NCBI GenBank assembly: GCA_027019085.1
Contig: JALUXG010000054.1
Coordinates: 1 to 64,000, forward strand
Direction: 5' to 3'
Length of the DNA stretch: 64,000 nt
Source: Rhodanobacteraceae bacterium
GTDB lineage: Bacteria; Pseudomonadota; Gammaproteobacteria; Xanthomonadales; Rhodanobacteraceae
Part shown: positions 31,463-40,693 of the stretch, piece after piece
Layout: each line of letters opens with the position of its first letter
Numbering within the stretch: position 1 is the stretch's first letter
Translations under genes and position numbers: made by a program
The notes under the pieces: generated by a model
Seen by the model: only the letters and a program-made list of their open reading frames with translations
Database searches by the model: none
What the model was told of the DNA's origin: nothing

Positions 31463-31501
31463 AACCATCCCTGCAACCCACAACCCGCGAAGACCTTTCC
31501 C

Positions 31502-33313
31502 GTGATGCCATGGCGCCTGTCTTACCGAATTGCGGGGTGGATGTCCCTGTTGCTCGTGTGCGCATGCGCCGCACGCGTTCAACCGGCGCGTCCGCCTGTC
31601 GTGCAAGTGGCACCGCTGGCACGGCCATCGCCCGTCCCCCGTGCCCGTATGGAACCGACTCGCGTTCCCCGCTCGCAACCTGGACAGGCAGCGGCCATCC
31701 CGAAGACGAGCCCCCGGGACACGGCACGTACATCGCTGGTTGATGCGATCGAGGCCTATGTCGAGCAACCACGTTTTCACCGTGCCCGCTGGGGCATCGT
31801 CGTCGATGACCTCGATCGAGGGCGTCTGCTCTACGCCCGCAATGCCCATGACTTGTTCATTCCGGCATCCAATGCCAAGTTGTATACGGCAGCGCTCGCA
31901 CTCGACACCCTGGGCCCGGATTACCGGTTTCGCACGTCCCTTTATGCCACGCGGCGAGCGGATGCCCGCGGTGTCCTTCATGGAAACCTCATCCTGCTCG
32001 GTCGCGGCGACCCGGGGCTGGGCATGACCTCAGATGGCGGAATATCCGATGCCTGGGCCGATCACCTTGCATCGATTCTTGCCCAGCGCGGTGTCCGGCA
32101 CATCACCGGCGACGTGATTGCAGACGACACCTGGTATGCAGGACCACCCTACGGCTCGGGCTGGGAGCTGGATGACGCCCTGGGGGGATACGCACCTCCG
32201 GTCTCCGCGCTCAGCGTTCAGGACAATGCCTTCCGGCTTTTCGTCGGTGGCAAGGGGGCGTGTTGCACGCTGCGCATCGAACCTTACACAGGTACTGGCG
32301 TGCAACTGGTCAGCAGCCTGCAACGCAGCGTCGATGGCAACTACGATCCGCTTGGTCTGTACCGCCCGCAGGGTTCAACCCGCCTCTACGTATTCGGATC
32401 GCGTCCGGACACATGGCAACCGCGCAAGTTCGTGCTGGCGGTACCGGAGCCGGCACGCATGGCAGGAAGGCTTCTGGTCCAGTCCCTGGAACGATACGGC
32501 ATTCGCGTGGATGGTCATGTTCGGACGCGCCACTGGCCGCATTCGTCATTCGATCCGCAACAGCCCGGTATCGTGCATGTGACCGATGTCCGTTCACCAC
32601 CCCTGCGCGAGCTGGTGCAACACATGCTCAAGAAGTCGGACAATCTCTACGCACAGTTGCTCCTGCTCGCTGTCGGCAAACAGCAACAAGCCCTGGGCAG
32701 CTGCCCCGACCGTCTCCATCCGCCGACGCTCACCGCGGCATGGGGGCTGTGCGCGTACCGCCTCTGGTTGCAGCGCATCGGCATCGCCCCGGGTAGTGCC
32801 TTGCTCGAGGAAGGCAGCGGCCTGTCGCGCAAGGACCGTGTCACGCCCTCCGCGACCGTGCATCTCCTGGAATGGATCCACCGGCAACCGTTCGCAGACG
32901 TGATTCGCAGCGCCCTGCCGGTAGCCGGCGTCGACGGTACCCTGCAATACCGCATGCTGGATAGCGATGCTGCCGGAAACCTGGAGGCCAAGACCGGCAC
33001 ACTCCATCTTGCCTACACCCTTTCCGGCTATGTCCGCGCAGCAAACGGCCACTTGCTGGCCTTTTCGATCATGCTCAACGCCTATGCCCGGCCGCGTGAA
33101 GCCGATGGCCGTTGGAAAGCCGAGGCGCCCGACGATGACCTCGACGCCATTGCCCTGATGATCGCCGGCTACGGGAGAGTACCTCTGGACCACCCGGCAA
33201 CCGGCACGGTCCGTCAGCCGTCTGCGCACCGCGTGCCGCTCACGACAGGAACGGGGGATGCACGACCGCAAGAAGAAAACGGCTCAGCGAAGACGGGTCC
33301 ACGGCCACGGTGA
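31502..33313 (+). CDS. dacB: D-alanyl-D-alanine carboxypeptidase/endopeptidase (PBP4 type)
   Basis: 603 aa; PASNAKLYTAALALDTLGPDYRFRTSLY, KKSDNLYAQLLLL. Confidence 0.93.
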   Translation: MMPWRLSYRIAGWMSLLLVCACAARVQPARPPVVQVAPLARPSPVPRARMEPTRVPRSQPGQAAAIPKTSPRDTARTSLVDAIEAYVEQPRFHRARWGIVVDDLDRGRLLYARNAHDLFIPASNAKLYTAALALDTLGPDYRFRTSLYATRRADARGVLHGNLILLGRGDPGLGMTSDGGISDAWADHLASILAQRGVRHITGDVIADDTWYAGPPYGSGWELDDALGGYAPPVSALSVQDNAFRLFVGGKGACCTLRIEPYTGTGVQLVSSLQRSVDGNYDPLGLYRPQGSTRLYVFGSRPDTWQPRKFVLAVPEPARMAGRLLVQSLERYGIRVDGHVRTRHWPHSSFDPQQPGIVHVTDVRSPPLRELVQHMLKKSDNLYAQLLLLAVGKQQQALGSCPDRLHPPTLTAAWGLCAYRLWLQRIGIAPGSALLEEGSGLSRKDRVTPSATVHLLEWIHRQPFADVIRSALPVAGVDGTLQYRMLDSDAAGNLEAKTGTLHLAYTLSGYVRAANGHLLAFSIMLNAYARPREADGRWKAEAPDDDLDAIALMIAGYGRVPLDHPATGTVRQPSAHRVPLTTGTGDARPQEENGSAKTGPRPR

Positions 33314-33851
33314 TCAACACTCCATAAGCCGCACCCCACAGGTGGGCGCTGTGATTGATGTTGTCGGTGCCACGCCGGTTCATGTAGACCGTGAATGCGA
33401 CATAGAGCACGGCATACACAATGGCCGGGATCGGGAAAAAGAACACGAAGATCAGCGACCAAGGCTGATAAAGAATGAAGGCGAACAGCACCGCGGATAC
33501 GGCGCCGGAAGCGCCGATGCTCAGATACCCCGGGTCATTGCGGTGCTGGCGGTAGCTCGGCAGGATCGAGATCGCCAGGGCTGACACATAGAACAGAACG
33601 TAACCGAAGGGGCCGATGCTTGCCGCATAGACCTGTTCGATCATGCTGCCGAAAAAGAACAGCGTGATCATGTTGAACAGCAGATGCTGCATGTCCGCAT
33701 GCACGAAACCGTATGTGATGAAACGGTAGTACTCGCGCTTGCGATGAACGATGGACGGCCACATGGCCAGGGCAAGGCCCGTTTCACGACGCTTGAATGC
33801 CATCCATGACACGATGACGGTAACGGCGATCAGGGCGAGATTGACGATCAT
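33240..33851 (-). CDS. Rhomboid family intramembrane serine protease
   Basis: 203 aa; YGFVHADMQHLLFNMITLFFFG, GASGAVSAVLF, HSAHLWGAAYG. Confidence 0.93.
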   Translation of the reverse strand: MIVNLALIAVTVIVSWMAFKRRETGLALAMWPSIVHRKREYYRFITYGFVHADMQHLLFNMITLFFFGSMIEQVYAASIGPFGYVLFYVSALAISILPSYRQHRNDPGYLSIGASGAVSAVLFAFILYQPWSLIFVFFFPIPAIVYAVLYVAFTVYMNRRGTDNINHSAHLWGAAYGVLITVAVDPSSLSRFLLAVVHPPFLS

Positions 33852-34080
33852 GGCGTGGGTCCGCGCGTAAACGCCGCACTATAGGCCAGCGTACGCGGAC
33901 TGGCTATCCTCGTCGGGGGTTCGGGGCATGCGAGGTTCCACCGGGACGCACTGGACCATGGGTGCGGGCAGCTCCCGTGTTGCCATGGTTTGATCGCGTC
34001 ATCGGGCACCGTCCCCACCCCAGCCACGGTTTCTGCCATCCAGCAGGCGTTTCGCACGTTCACGGGACAACGTACCGGGT

Positions 34081-35229
34081 TTACACAGCCAGCCCCCCGC
34101 GCGGGCCTGCAAAAGGTGCCGTGCAGACGCGGTTTCTTCCCTGTTCCTTGGCCAGGTACAGGGCATCGTCGGCCGCCTTGATCCAGTCCACCGGATCGCT
34201 CATGTCGGTATCGACTTCGGCCAGTCCGATGCTTACCGATACACGGATGGTGCCATGGTCGCCAAAGGTTTCACGTTCAACTTCCCTGCGCACACGCTCC
34301 ATCAGCATGCGCGCGCCGTCACGGTCGGTTTCCGGCATCACCAGGGCAAATTCATCGCCACCGAATCGGCCCGGCGTATCGATGTTGCGACTGTTCTCCC
34401 GCAGAATTTCGGCCAGCCGACCCAGGATGTGGTCACCCGCGGTATGCCCGTAGGTGTCGTTGAGCGGTTTGAAGCCGTCGACATCGATCATGACCAGGAT
34501 GGCCGAACGGTGCGTACGCAGGTAGCGCTGGAATTCCAGCGCCATGGCCTGCTGCCAGTGATGCCGGTTTGGCAGGCCGGTCAGGCCGTCGGTGCGGCTG
34601 AGCTGATTGAGCAACTGGTTTTGCCGGCGCACCCTTCGCGCCAGCTGATAGGTGGCCCCGCTCACCACCAGCGGATAGACCACAAGCAAGGGAATGCTGG
34701 CTATCAGGACCTCCATGTTCGTCGCCGGAACCCAATGCAGCCCGACCAGCAGGATGCCGAGCAAGGTACCGAGCATCGCAAACAGGAGCCCGCGCGCAGC
34801 CAACCGCCAGCCACCCGAGGAAACCAGGGTCATCCCCAGCTCCATCAGGATCACCATGCCGGGCACTGCATTGAACTGGATGATGGCGATCCAGATTCCG
34901 GCAGACACGGCATCGGCGAGAATGCTGTTCACTTCGGCCTTGGCCGGCGACTGGGCACGACGCGCTGCGAGATAGGAAACCTGCGGCCAGATCAGTACGT
35001 AGGCGCCCAGCATCAACCATTGCCACATCGGCACATGCAGGTCATGCAAGATCACAGTGACCGGCAGGGCCGCCAGGATCAGGCCAAGCATGCGCAATTG
35101 ATACGCCCTCTCGACGTATTGCAGTTGCATCTGGGTTTTTGAAATGCTGGCCTGACTTGACACTGGTTTGCTCCGTACAGGGTACGCAAGCGTCCCGAAT
35201 GCCGGGTCGAATGCGTGCCACTGTGACAA
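34081..35229 (-). CDS. GGDEF-domain diguanylate cyclase, membrane-anchored (start uncertain)
   Basis: SRTDGLTGLPNRHHW...GRFGGDEFALVMPE; N-terminal hydrophobic segments. Confidence 0.93.
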   Translation of the reverse strand: MSQWHAFDPAFGTLAYPVRSKPVSSQASISKTQMQLQYVERAYQLRMLGLILAALPVTVILHDLHVPMWQWLMLGAYVLIWPQVSYLAARRAQSPAKAEVNSILADAVSAGIWIAIIQFNAVPGMVILMELGMTLVSSGGWRLAARGLLFAMLGTLLGILLVGLHWVPATNMEVLIASIPLLVVYPLVVSGATYQLARRVRRQNQLLNQLSRTDGLTGLPNRHHWQQAMALEFQRYLRTHRSAILVMIDVDGFKPLNDTYGHTAGDHILGRLAEILRENSRNIDTPGRFGGDEFALVMPETDRDGARMLMERVRREVERETFGDHGTIRVSVSIGLAEVDTDMSDPVDWIKAADDALYLAKEQGRNRVCTAPFAGPRGGLAV

Positions 35230-35299
35230 GTATGTGTCGTATCACGCAACAACCGTGCCAGCAGGAAACAAAATGGGGAATAGTCCGAATTATCTCTAT

Positions 35300-35336
35300 A
35301 AAATATATATATTACAATATGTTACAATATTTACAG
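35300..35336 (-). promoter_or_regulatory. AT-rich probable control region of the diguanylate cyclase
   Basis: ataaaatatatatattacaatatgttacaatatttaca; iterated TTACAATAT in an otherwise high-GC region. Confidence 0.5.
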
Positions 35337-35559
35337 AAAGTTGTACATGAAACTGTCGTGACAGGAAAACCTTCCGTACTGTCCCCATGGGCGCAAAACT
35401 GACGTGCCCTGACCGAAATGTACCTGGCTGCAGGCCAGGCCTGTGGCCGGAAACCGCGACGATTGCACATGCACGGGTAGTGCCGGACCGCACAAACCAT
35501 GGCTGGCATGGACTGCCTGACGCCTGCCGGAAGGGCCGCCGATGTCGACGGAAAAGGTC

Positions 35560-36222
35560 CTACAGCATCGGCTCAAGCGGCTGCTGCATGCGCAGATCGG
35601 TGATGCCGTGCGCCGTCATCAGATGGGCCAGTCCGATAACATGCTCAACCTTGAGCTTTTCCAGCAATCGCTGCTTGTAGGTGGACACGGTCTTCGGACT
35701 GAGGCTGAGGTGCCGGGCAATGGTCGTGAGAGGCAGTCCGCGAACCAGCATCATGGCCACTTCCAGTTCCCGGCTCGACAACGCATCGAACGGCGAATAT
35801 TCGCCATCCAGGGTGGCCAGTGCCAGTTGCTGGGCCACGCCCGGCGCCAGATACCGGTGTCCCTGCGCCACCTGACGAACGGCCTTGAGCAGTTCTTCCG
35901 AACTGCATCCCTTGGTCAGGTAACCCAATGCACCGACTTCCAGCAACCGGCGTGGAAAACGCACATCCTCGACCACGGTGAGGACCACGATACGTGTGGC
36001 AAGCTTGGCCCGAACCACGCGTTCGGTCAGTTCCACACCGCTCATGCCAGGCATGTGGACATCCACGAGGGCCACATCCGGGCGCTCGGCACGGATCAGG
36101 CGGAGCCCCTCCTCCGCCGTACCTGCCTCCCCGGCAATCTCCATGTCCGGCTGCTGTTGCAGGATCATGCGGAAACCCGTCCGCACCAGTTCATGGTCGT
36201 CGACCAGCACCACCTTGGTCAC
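35560..36222 (-). CDS. NarL/LuxR-family response regulator (UvrY/GacA-like)
   Basis: GTG start after GGAGGGAG RBS: VTKVVLVDDHELVRTGFRMILQQQPDMEIAGEAG...SSRELEVAMMLVRGLPLTTIARHLSLSPKTVSTYKQRLLEKL. Confidence 0.92.
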   Translation of the reverse strand: MTKVVLVDDHELVRTGFRMILQQQPDMEIAGEAGTAEEGLRLIRAERPDVALVDVHMPGMSGVELTERVVRAKLATRIVVLTVVEDVRFPRRLLEVGALGYLTKGCSSEELLKAVRQVAQGHRYLAPGVAQQLALATLDGEYSPFDALSSRELEVAMMLVRGLPLTTIARHLSLSPKTVSTYKQRLLEKLKVEHVIGLAHLMTAHGITDLRMQQPLEPML

Positions 36223-36526
36223 GTGCACTCCCTCCACCGCAAGTGTGTCCCCGACCACGGACGGTAGATGCGCCCCGGAACCAATGCAAGCGCATTGCGT
36301 AGGCCGAAACCTACATGCTGGCCGTGTGTGGTGCCTCTCCACGGCACCACGAAAAGGTTTGCAACGGATACGTCCGCAAACAGCCTCCAAAGCGGTGCAA
36401 CAGACGCATTTGTACGCAAACCCCTACGTACGGAAAGGTCGCGGCCTGACACCGGATATCGATGCCGGCGAATCGTGCAAGCAAGCTCCTGCACACACCG
36501 ACAGGCCCGTGGGAATGACCATGAAA

Positions 36527-36613
36527 TGGTGCCCGGCGCGGGAGTCGAACCCGCATGGGGAATCCCCCGAGAGATTTTAAGTCTCTTGCGTCTACCAGTT
36601 CCGCCAGCCGGGC
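36527..36613 (-). tRNA. tRNA-Leu (TAA), CCA encoded
   Basis: GCCCGGCTGGCGGAACTGGTAGACGCAAGAGACTTAAAATCTCTCGGGGGATTCCCCATGCGGGTTCGACTCCCGCGCCGGGCACCA. Confidence 0.97.
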
Positions 36614-36713
36614 ATGCCATGCCGAGCATACTGCATGCCGTTGCCGGGGCGCATGCTGACTGGCGAGCCGCACCCCGCTCGTGACCGGAGCGGTCCTGGG
36701 ACGAAGTACGCAA

Positions 36714-36756
36714 TGGAGGCCAGGGTCGGAATCGAACCGGCGTACACGGCTTTGCA
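36714..36756 (-). pseudogene. Truncated tRNA-Cys 3' half (att-like direct repeat)
   Basis: 43 bp identical to 37839-37881 (TGCAAAGCCGTGTACGCCGGTTCGATTCCGACCCTGGCCTCCA); upstream arm diverged and not stem-competent. Confidence 0.92.
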
Positions 36757-36901
36757 AGTCATTATATGCCTATATTTTTCAATATATTACGCGAAAAAAT
36801 ACTGCATCAACTGATTTTTCACCTCCATCTATTCCACATCAATCATCGCACTATCGAGTGACCGAATCCGACGCAAACATGGGAAGGTTGAATTGGGGTT
36901 A

Positions 36902-37639
36902 TCAGAATGAGCGGCCGGTGGCCTCTTGAAACTCTTCAAGATGGAAACGCACCGCTTGACTGTGATCTTCGGATCCGAACGCCTTCGCTGCGATTGCGAA
37001 TGCTAAACCGACTCGATACACATAGTTCCAATAGTCGTCTCTGTGGTCGGATTCGCGCGGCGTACCAAGCATGCCGGTTACTGAGAACCTACCCAGGTCT
37101 GGCCTATAGATTTCCATGATGTGCGGAGCCGCCAGATGTACGAATCCGGAGATGGTCTTTGCGACTACCCTTGCCGCTCTCGTAGCACTACTCGGGTCGC
37201 TCACTCCGGCAGTATTAACGATATATGCCCGAATCTTGTCGCGCGGGACCATCGGCCTGCTTTGATGTGAGTTCAAAGTATCGTCTACATCGCCGAATTC
37301 TTCTGCCCAAAAAGCATCCAGATATCGTCTGTGTAGGTCGGTCTCACCCTTAAGAACACCGAGTGAAAGGAACACCACATCATCTTGCGCGTCGTCAACG
37401 ACTCTTTCGATTGCCGCCTGTTCCAGCACATGACCACGCTGAACAAGTATGTATGCGGCATTCAGCCCACTCAGTGATGCAACAAGCTTCAGAAGAATCG
37501 CATGACGAATATCTTGCTTGGGTAGGCGGAGGATCTTTCCACGCCTGCCTGCATCCCGGAGAACAGGACGCTCCATCCCTGCCTCGAAGTCACGCAGGAC
37601 AGCTTCTAATTCCGTTAGTAGCTTTTGATATGGGTCCAT
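36902..37639 (-). CDS. Hypothetical protein, cargo of the tRNA-Cys element
   Basis: 245 aa ORF MDPYQKLLTELEAVLRDFEAGMERPVLRDAGRRGKILRLPKQDIRHAILLKLVASLSG..., lower GC than flanks, no recognised domain. Confidence 0.75.
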   Translation of the reverse strand: MDPYQKLLTELEAVLRDFEAGMERPVLRDAGRRGKILRLPKQDIRHAILLKLVASLSGLNAAYILVQRGHVLEQAAIERVVDDAQDDVVFLSLGVLKGETDLHRRYLDAFWAEEFGDVDDTLNSHQSRPMVPRDKIRAYIVNTAGVSDPSSATRAARVVAKTISGFVHLAAPHIMEIYRPDLGRFSVTGMLGTPRESDHRDDYWNYVYRVGLAFAIAAKAFGSEDHSQAVRFHLEEFQEATGRSF

Positions 37640-37797
37640 GGCTTACATGGTTGCAAAGAAACTGGCGTCAACGGACAACAACCCCGTTTACCTGAGTTCA
37701 ATAAGTCATTCTCGCGTATACGGAAAACGGTCATCCTTACGCCAGTCTAACGCCAATTTTCGAGTGGCAAACCACCCATTTCCACCCGAAAATGAAC

Positions 37798-37824
37798 AAA
37801 AAAATAGGCGCTATTAGCGCCTAT
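37798..37824 (-). terminator. Intrinsic terminator downstream of tRNA-Cys
   Basis: ATAGGCGC-tatta-GCGCCTAT with A7 on the + side (U7 on the minus transcript). Confidence 0.85.
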
Positions 37825-37838
37825 CTATTTGTTTTTAC

Positions 37839-37912
37839 TGGAGGCCAGGGTCGGAATCGAACCGGCGTACACGGCTTTGCAGGCCGCTGCATGACCACTC
37901 TGCCACCTGGCC
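37839..37912 (-). tRNA. tRNA-Cys (GCA), CCA encoded
   Basis: GGCCAGGTGGCAGAGTGGTCATGCAGCGGCCTGCAAAGCCGTGTACGCCGGTTCGATTCCGACCCTGGCCTCCA. Confidence 0.97.
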
Positions 37913-37991
37913 GATGGCGTACCGCGCGCAGCTTAGCGGCGTGCGGGAGAAAAAACAAAACCCCGGCGAGCCGAGGTTTTGCGAAAGATGC

Positions 37992-38067
<76 letters not shown>

Positions 38068-38136
38068 CCGGGAGCCGCGTATCTTACGGGTCCACGCCAC
38101 CCTGTCAAGCCTTGTGGCCGGTACATGCAGACAGGC

Positions 38137-38733
38137 TCAGTCGTGGCCCTGCCCACCGCGCAGTGTCGGCCAGGCGGCGTGCAGATAGACCAGTCCGGAC
38201 CAGATCGTCAACACCGCCGCCAGCACCAGAAGCGATTCGCCCACATACCAGTTGCGCAAGGCCACGGCATCCTTGTCGTGTTCCAGAAGCAGCACCACGA
38301 TGGCCACGATCTGCACGAACGTCTTGAGCTTGCCCAGCATCGCCACCCGCACCCTGGACCCCTTGCCCTGTCCCGCCATCCACTCCCGCAATGCGGACAC
38401 GGCAATTTCGCGACCCACGATCACCGCCGCGACCACGGCCAGCAAGGCCGTCGGGTGGCTTTGCACCAGCAGGAACAGCGTTACCGTCACCATCAACTTG
38501 TCGGCCACCGGGTCCAGGAAGGCGCCAAAGGCCGACTCCTGGTTCCAGCGCCGCGCCAGGTACCCGTCGAACCAGTCGGTGACTGCCGCAGCCAGGAACA
38601 CAGCTGCAGCTCCGGCATTGGCAATGCGGACCGGAACATCGGGAATGACATCGTGCAGGTAATACACCAGCACCATGACCGGGAGCAGCAGGACCCGGAA
38701 CAGGGTCAGCCAGGTCGGCAGGTTGATGCGCAT
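38137..38733 (-). CDS. pgsA: CDP-diacylglycerol-glycerol-3-phosphate 3-phosphatidyltransferase
   Basis: From MRINLPTWLTLFRVLLLPVMVLVYYL; TDWFDGYLARRWNQESAFGAFLDPVADKLMV. Confidence 0.95.
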   Translation of the reverse strand: MRINLPTWLTLFRVLLLPVMVLVYYLHDVIPDVPVRIANAGAAAVFLAAAVTDWFDGYLARRWNQESAFGAFLDPVADKLMVTVTLFLLVQSHPTALLAVVAAVIVGREIAVSALREWMAGQGKGSRVRVAMLGKLKTFVQIVAIVVLLLEHDKDAVALRNWYVGESLLVLAAVLTIWSGLVYLHAAWPTLRGGQGHD

Positions 38734-38798
38734 TGGATCATCAAGACAATCTGGAAAGTACAAGCATACGCAAGTCCGGGGCCCACGTGCAGGGTGAA

Positions 38799-40625
38799 TT
38801 ACCCGTGCAGGGCGGCATAAATGCGCTCGGCAAGGTTGCGATGGATGCCACCGACAGCCATAAGTTCCTCCACCCCGGCGGCCTCCACGCCATGCAGGCC
38901 ACCAAAGGCGCGCAGCAAAGCCGCCCGCCGCCGCGGCCCGACACCGGGCACATCTTCCAGTACGCTGCGCTCGCGCGCCTTCTCGCGCCGCTTGCGATGC
39001 CCGTGGATCGCAAAGCGATGCGCCTCGTCGCGTACGGCATCGATCAGGTGCAATGCAGGCGATGCGGTGCCGGGATGCAGGATGCGTCCGGATGAAGCGA
39101 TAACAAGGTTTTCCTCGCCGGCGCGCCGCCCCGGCCCCTTGGCCACGCCGATCACGCACAGGCCGGACAGACCCAGTTCCGTGAACACCTCCTGCGCCTG
39201 CCTGACCTGCCCCCTGCCGCCGTCGATCAGCAGGAGATCGGGCCGTTCGCCCTCGCCTTCGGCCAGCTTGCGAAAACGTCGCATCAGGGCCTGATGCATG
39301 GCCGCATAATCGTCCCCGGGCGTGATGCCGCGAATGTGGAACCGGCGATAACGCGACTTTTCCGGCCCCTCGGGTCCGAAGACGACACATGAGGCCACGG
39401 TGGCTTCCCCGCGGGTATGACTGATGTCGAAACACTCGATGCGCCGGGGTGGCTCGTCCATCTCCAGCAAACGGGCCAGGGCTTCGAATCGCTCCGCAAG
39501 GTGCTTGCGACTGGACAACTGCGACAGCAGTGCCGCCGAGGCATTGCGTACGGCAAGATCCCGGAACCGGGCACGCTCACCGCGAACGGCATGCTTGATG
39601 ACGACCGTATGGCCGCAACGCTCCTTCAGGGCCGCGCCCAGCGCTTCGCGTGATGCGATGGGCGCGCTCAGCACCAGTTCGTCGGGCACCGGGCGGTCGA
39701 CGTAATACTGGGCGATGAACTGTTCGAGCACATCCGGGGCGTCGGCATCGAGCGGAAGACGTGGATGGAAATCCCGCGACCCCCGAGAAAGCCCGTTGCG
39801 GAAGAACAGCACGCTCACGCAGGCAATGCCGCCCTCGACACAGCAGGCAATCACGTCCATGTCCGCGCTGGCGCCCTTGACGTGATGCTGAGCCTGCAGC
39901 TTGCGCAAGACGGCGACCTGGTCGCGCAGCGCGGCTGCACGCTCGAATTCCAGGGCCTGGCTGGCTGCCTCCATCGCCTCGCTGCATTCCTCGATGACCG
40001 CACTGCTGCGCCCTTCAAGGAACATCCGGGCATGGCGTACGTCCCGGGCATAGTCGTCCGGCGAGATATAGCCGACGCAGGGAGCCGTGCACCGGCCGAT
40101 CTGGTATTGCAGGCATGGACGCGAACGGTTGCGGAAGGTGCTGTCCTCGCACTGGCGTACCCGGAACAGTTTCTGCATGGCATCGAGGCTTTCGCGTACC
40201 GCCCATGCGCTTGGAAAAGGACCGAAGTAGTGTCCGCGCGCCTTGCGGGCGCCGCGGTGGAAGCCCAGGCGTGGATAGGTATCCTCGCTGGACAGGTAGA
40301 TATAGGGATAGCTCTTGTCGTCTCTCAGCAGGATGTTGTAGCGCGGCCTGAGCTGCTTGATCAGTTGCGATTCCAGCAGCAGTGCCTCGGCTTCGGTCCG
40401 CGTGACGGTGGTCTCGGCGCGCGCAATCTGCGCCACCATCGAGGCGATGCGTGGCTCCATGCGCGGCTTCAGGAAGTAGTTTCCCACCCGTTTGCGAAGG
40501 TTCGCGGCCTTGCCGACGTACAGCAAGGCACCGCCAGCATCGTAATAGCGGTACACGCCGGGCGAGGTGGTCAGGGTGCGCACGAAGGCCTTGCCATCGA
40601 ACACGGGAGAAGCCTCGGAATTCAT
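38799..40625 (-). CDS. uvrC: Excinuclease ABC subunit C
   Basis: 608 aa; TTSPGVYRYYDAGGALLYVGKAANLRKRVGNYF; two HhH-like C-terminal motifs. Confidence 0.98.
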   Translation of the reverse strand: MNSEASPVFDGKAFVRTLTTSPGVYRYYDAGGALLYVGKAANLRKRVGNYFLKPRMEPRIASMVAQIARAETTVTRTEAEALLLESQLIKQLRPRYNILLRDDKSYPYIYLSSEDTYPRLGFHRGARKARGHYFGPFPSAWAVRESLDAMQKLFRVRQCEDSTFRNRSRPCLQYQIGRCTAPCVGYISPDDYARDVRHARMFLEGRSSAVIEECSEAMEAASQALEFERAAALRDQVAVLRKLQAQHHVKGASADMDVIACCVEGGIACVSVLFFRNGLSRGSRDFHPRLPLDADAPDVLEQFIAQYYVDRPVPDELVLSAPIASREALGAALKERCGHTVVIKHAVRGERARFRDLAVRNASAALLSQLSSRKHLAERFEALARLLEMDEPPRRIECFDISHTRGEATVASCVVFGPEGPEKSRYRRFHIRGITPGDDYAAMHQALMRRFRKLAEGEGERPDLLLIDGGRGQVRQAQEVFTELGLSGLCVIGVAKGPGRRAGEENLVIASSGRILHPGTASPALHLIDAVRDEAHRFAIHGHRKRREKARERSVLEDVPGVGPRRRAALLRAFGGLHGVEAAGVEELMAVGGIHRNLAERIYAALHG

Positions 40626-40693
40626 GGTGTCGCGCTTGCTTTCATGCGATGGGTTTCCGCGTTCGCCCGCCTTGCTGCGATCGGCGCCAGGGA

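Larger units (their letters stand above)
36714..37881. mobile_element. ~1.1 kb candidate mini integrative element or remnant at tRNA-Cys
   Basis: Flanked by 43-bp perfect direct repeats of the tRNA-Cys 3' half; lower-GC interior with one ORF, no integrase. Confidence 0.75.

Noticed and set aside
36714-36756. Second functional tRNA-Cys
   Set aside because: Only the 3' half matches; D-arm and 5' acceptor are absent and the anticodon 5' stem does not pair.
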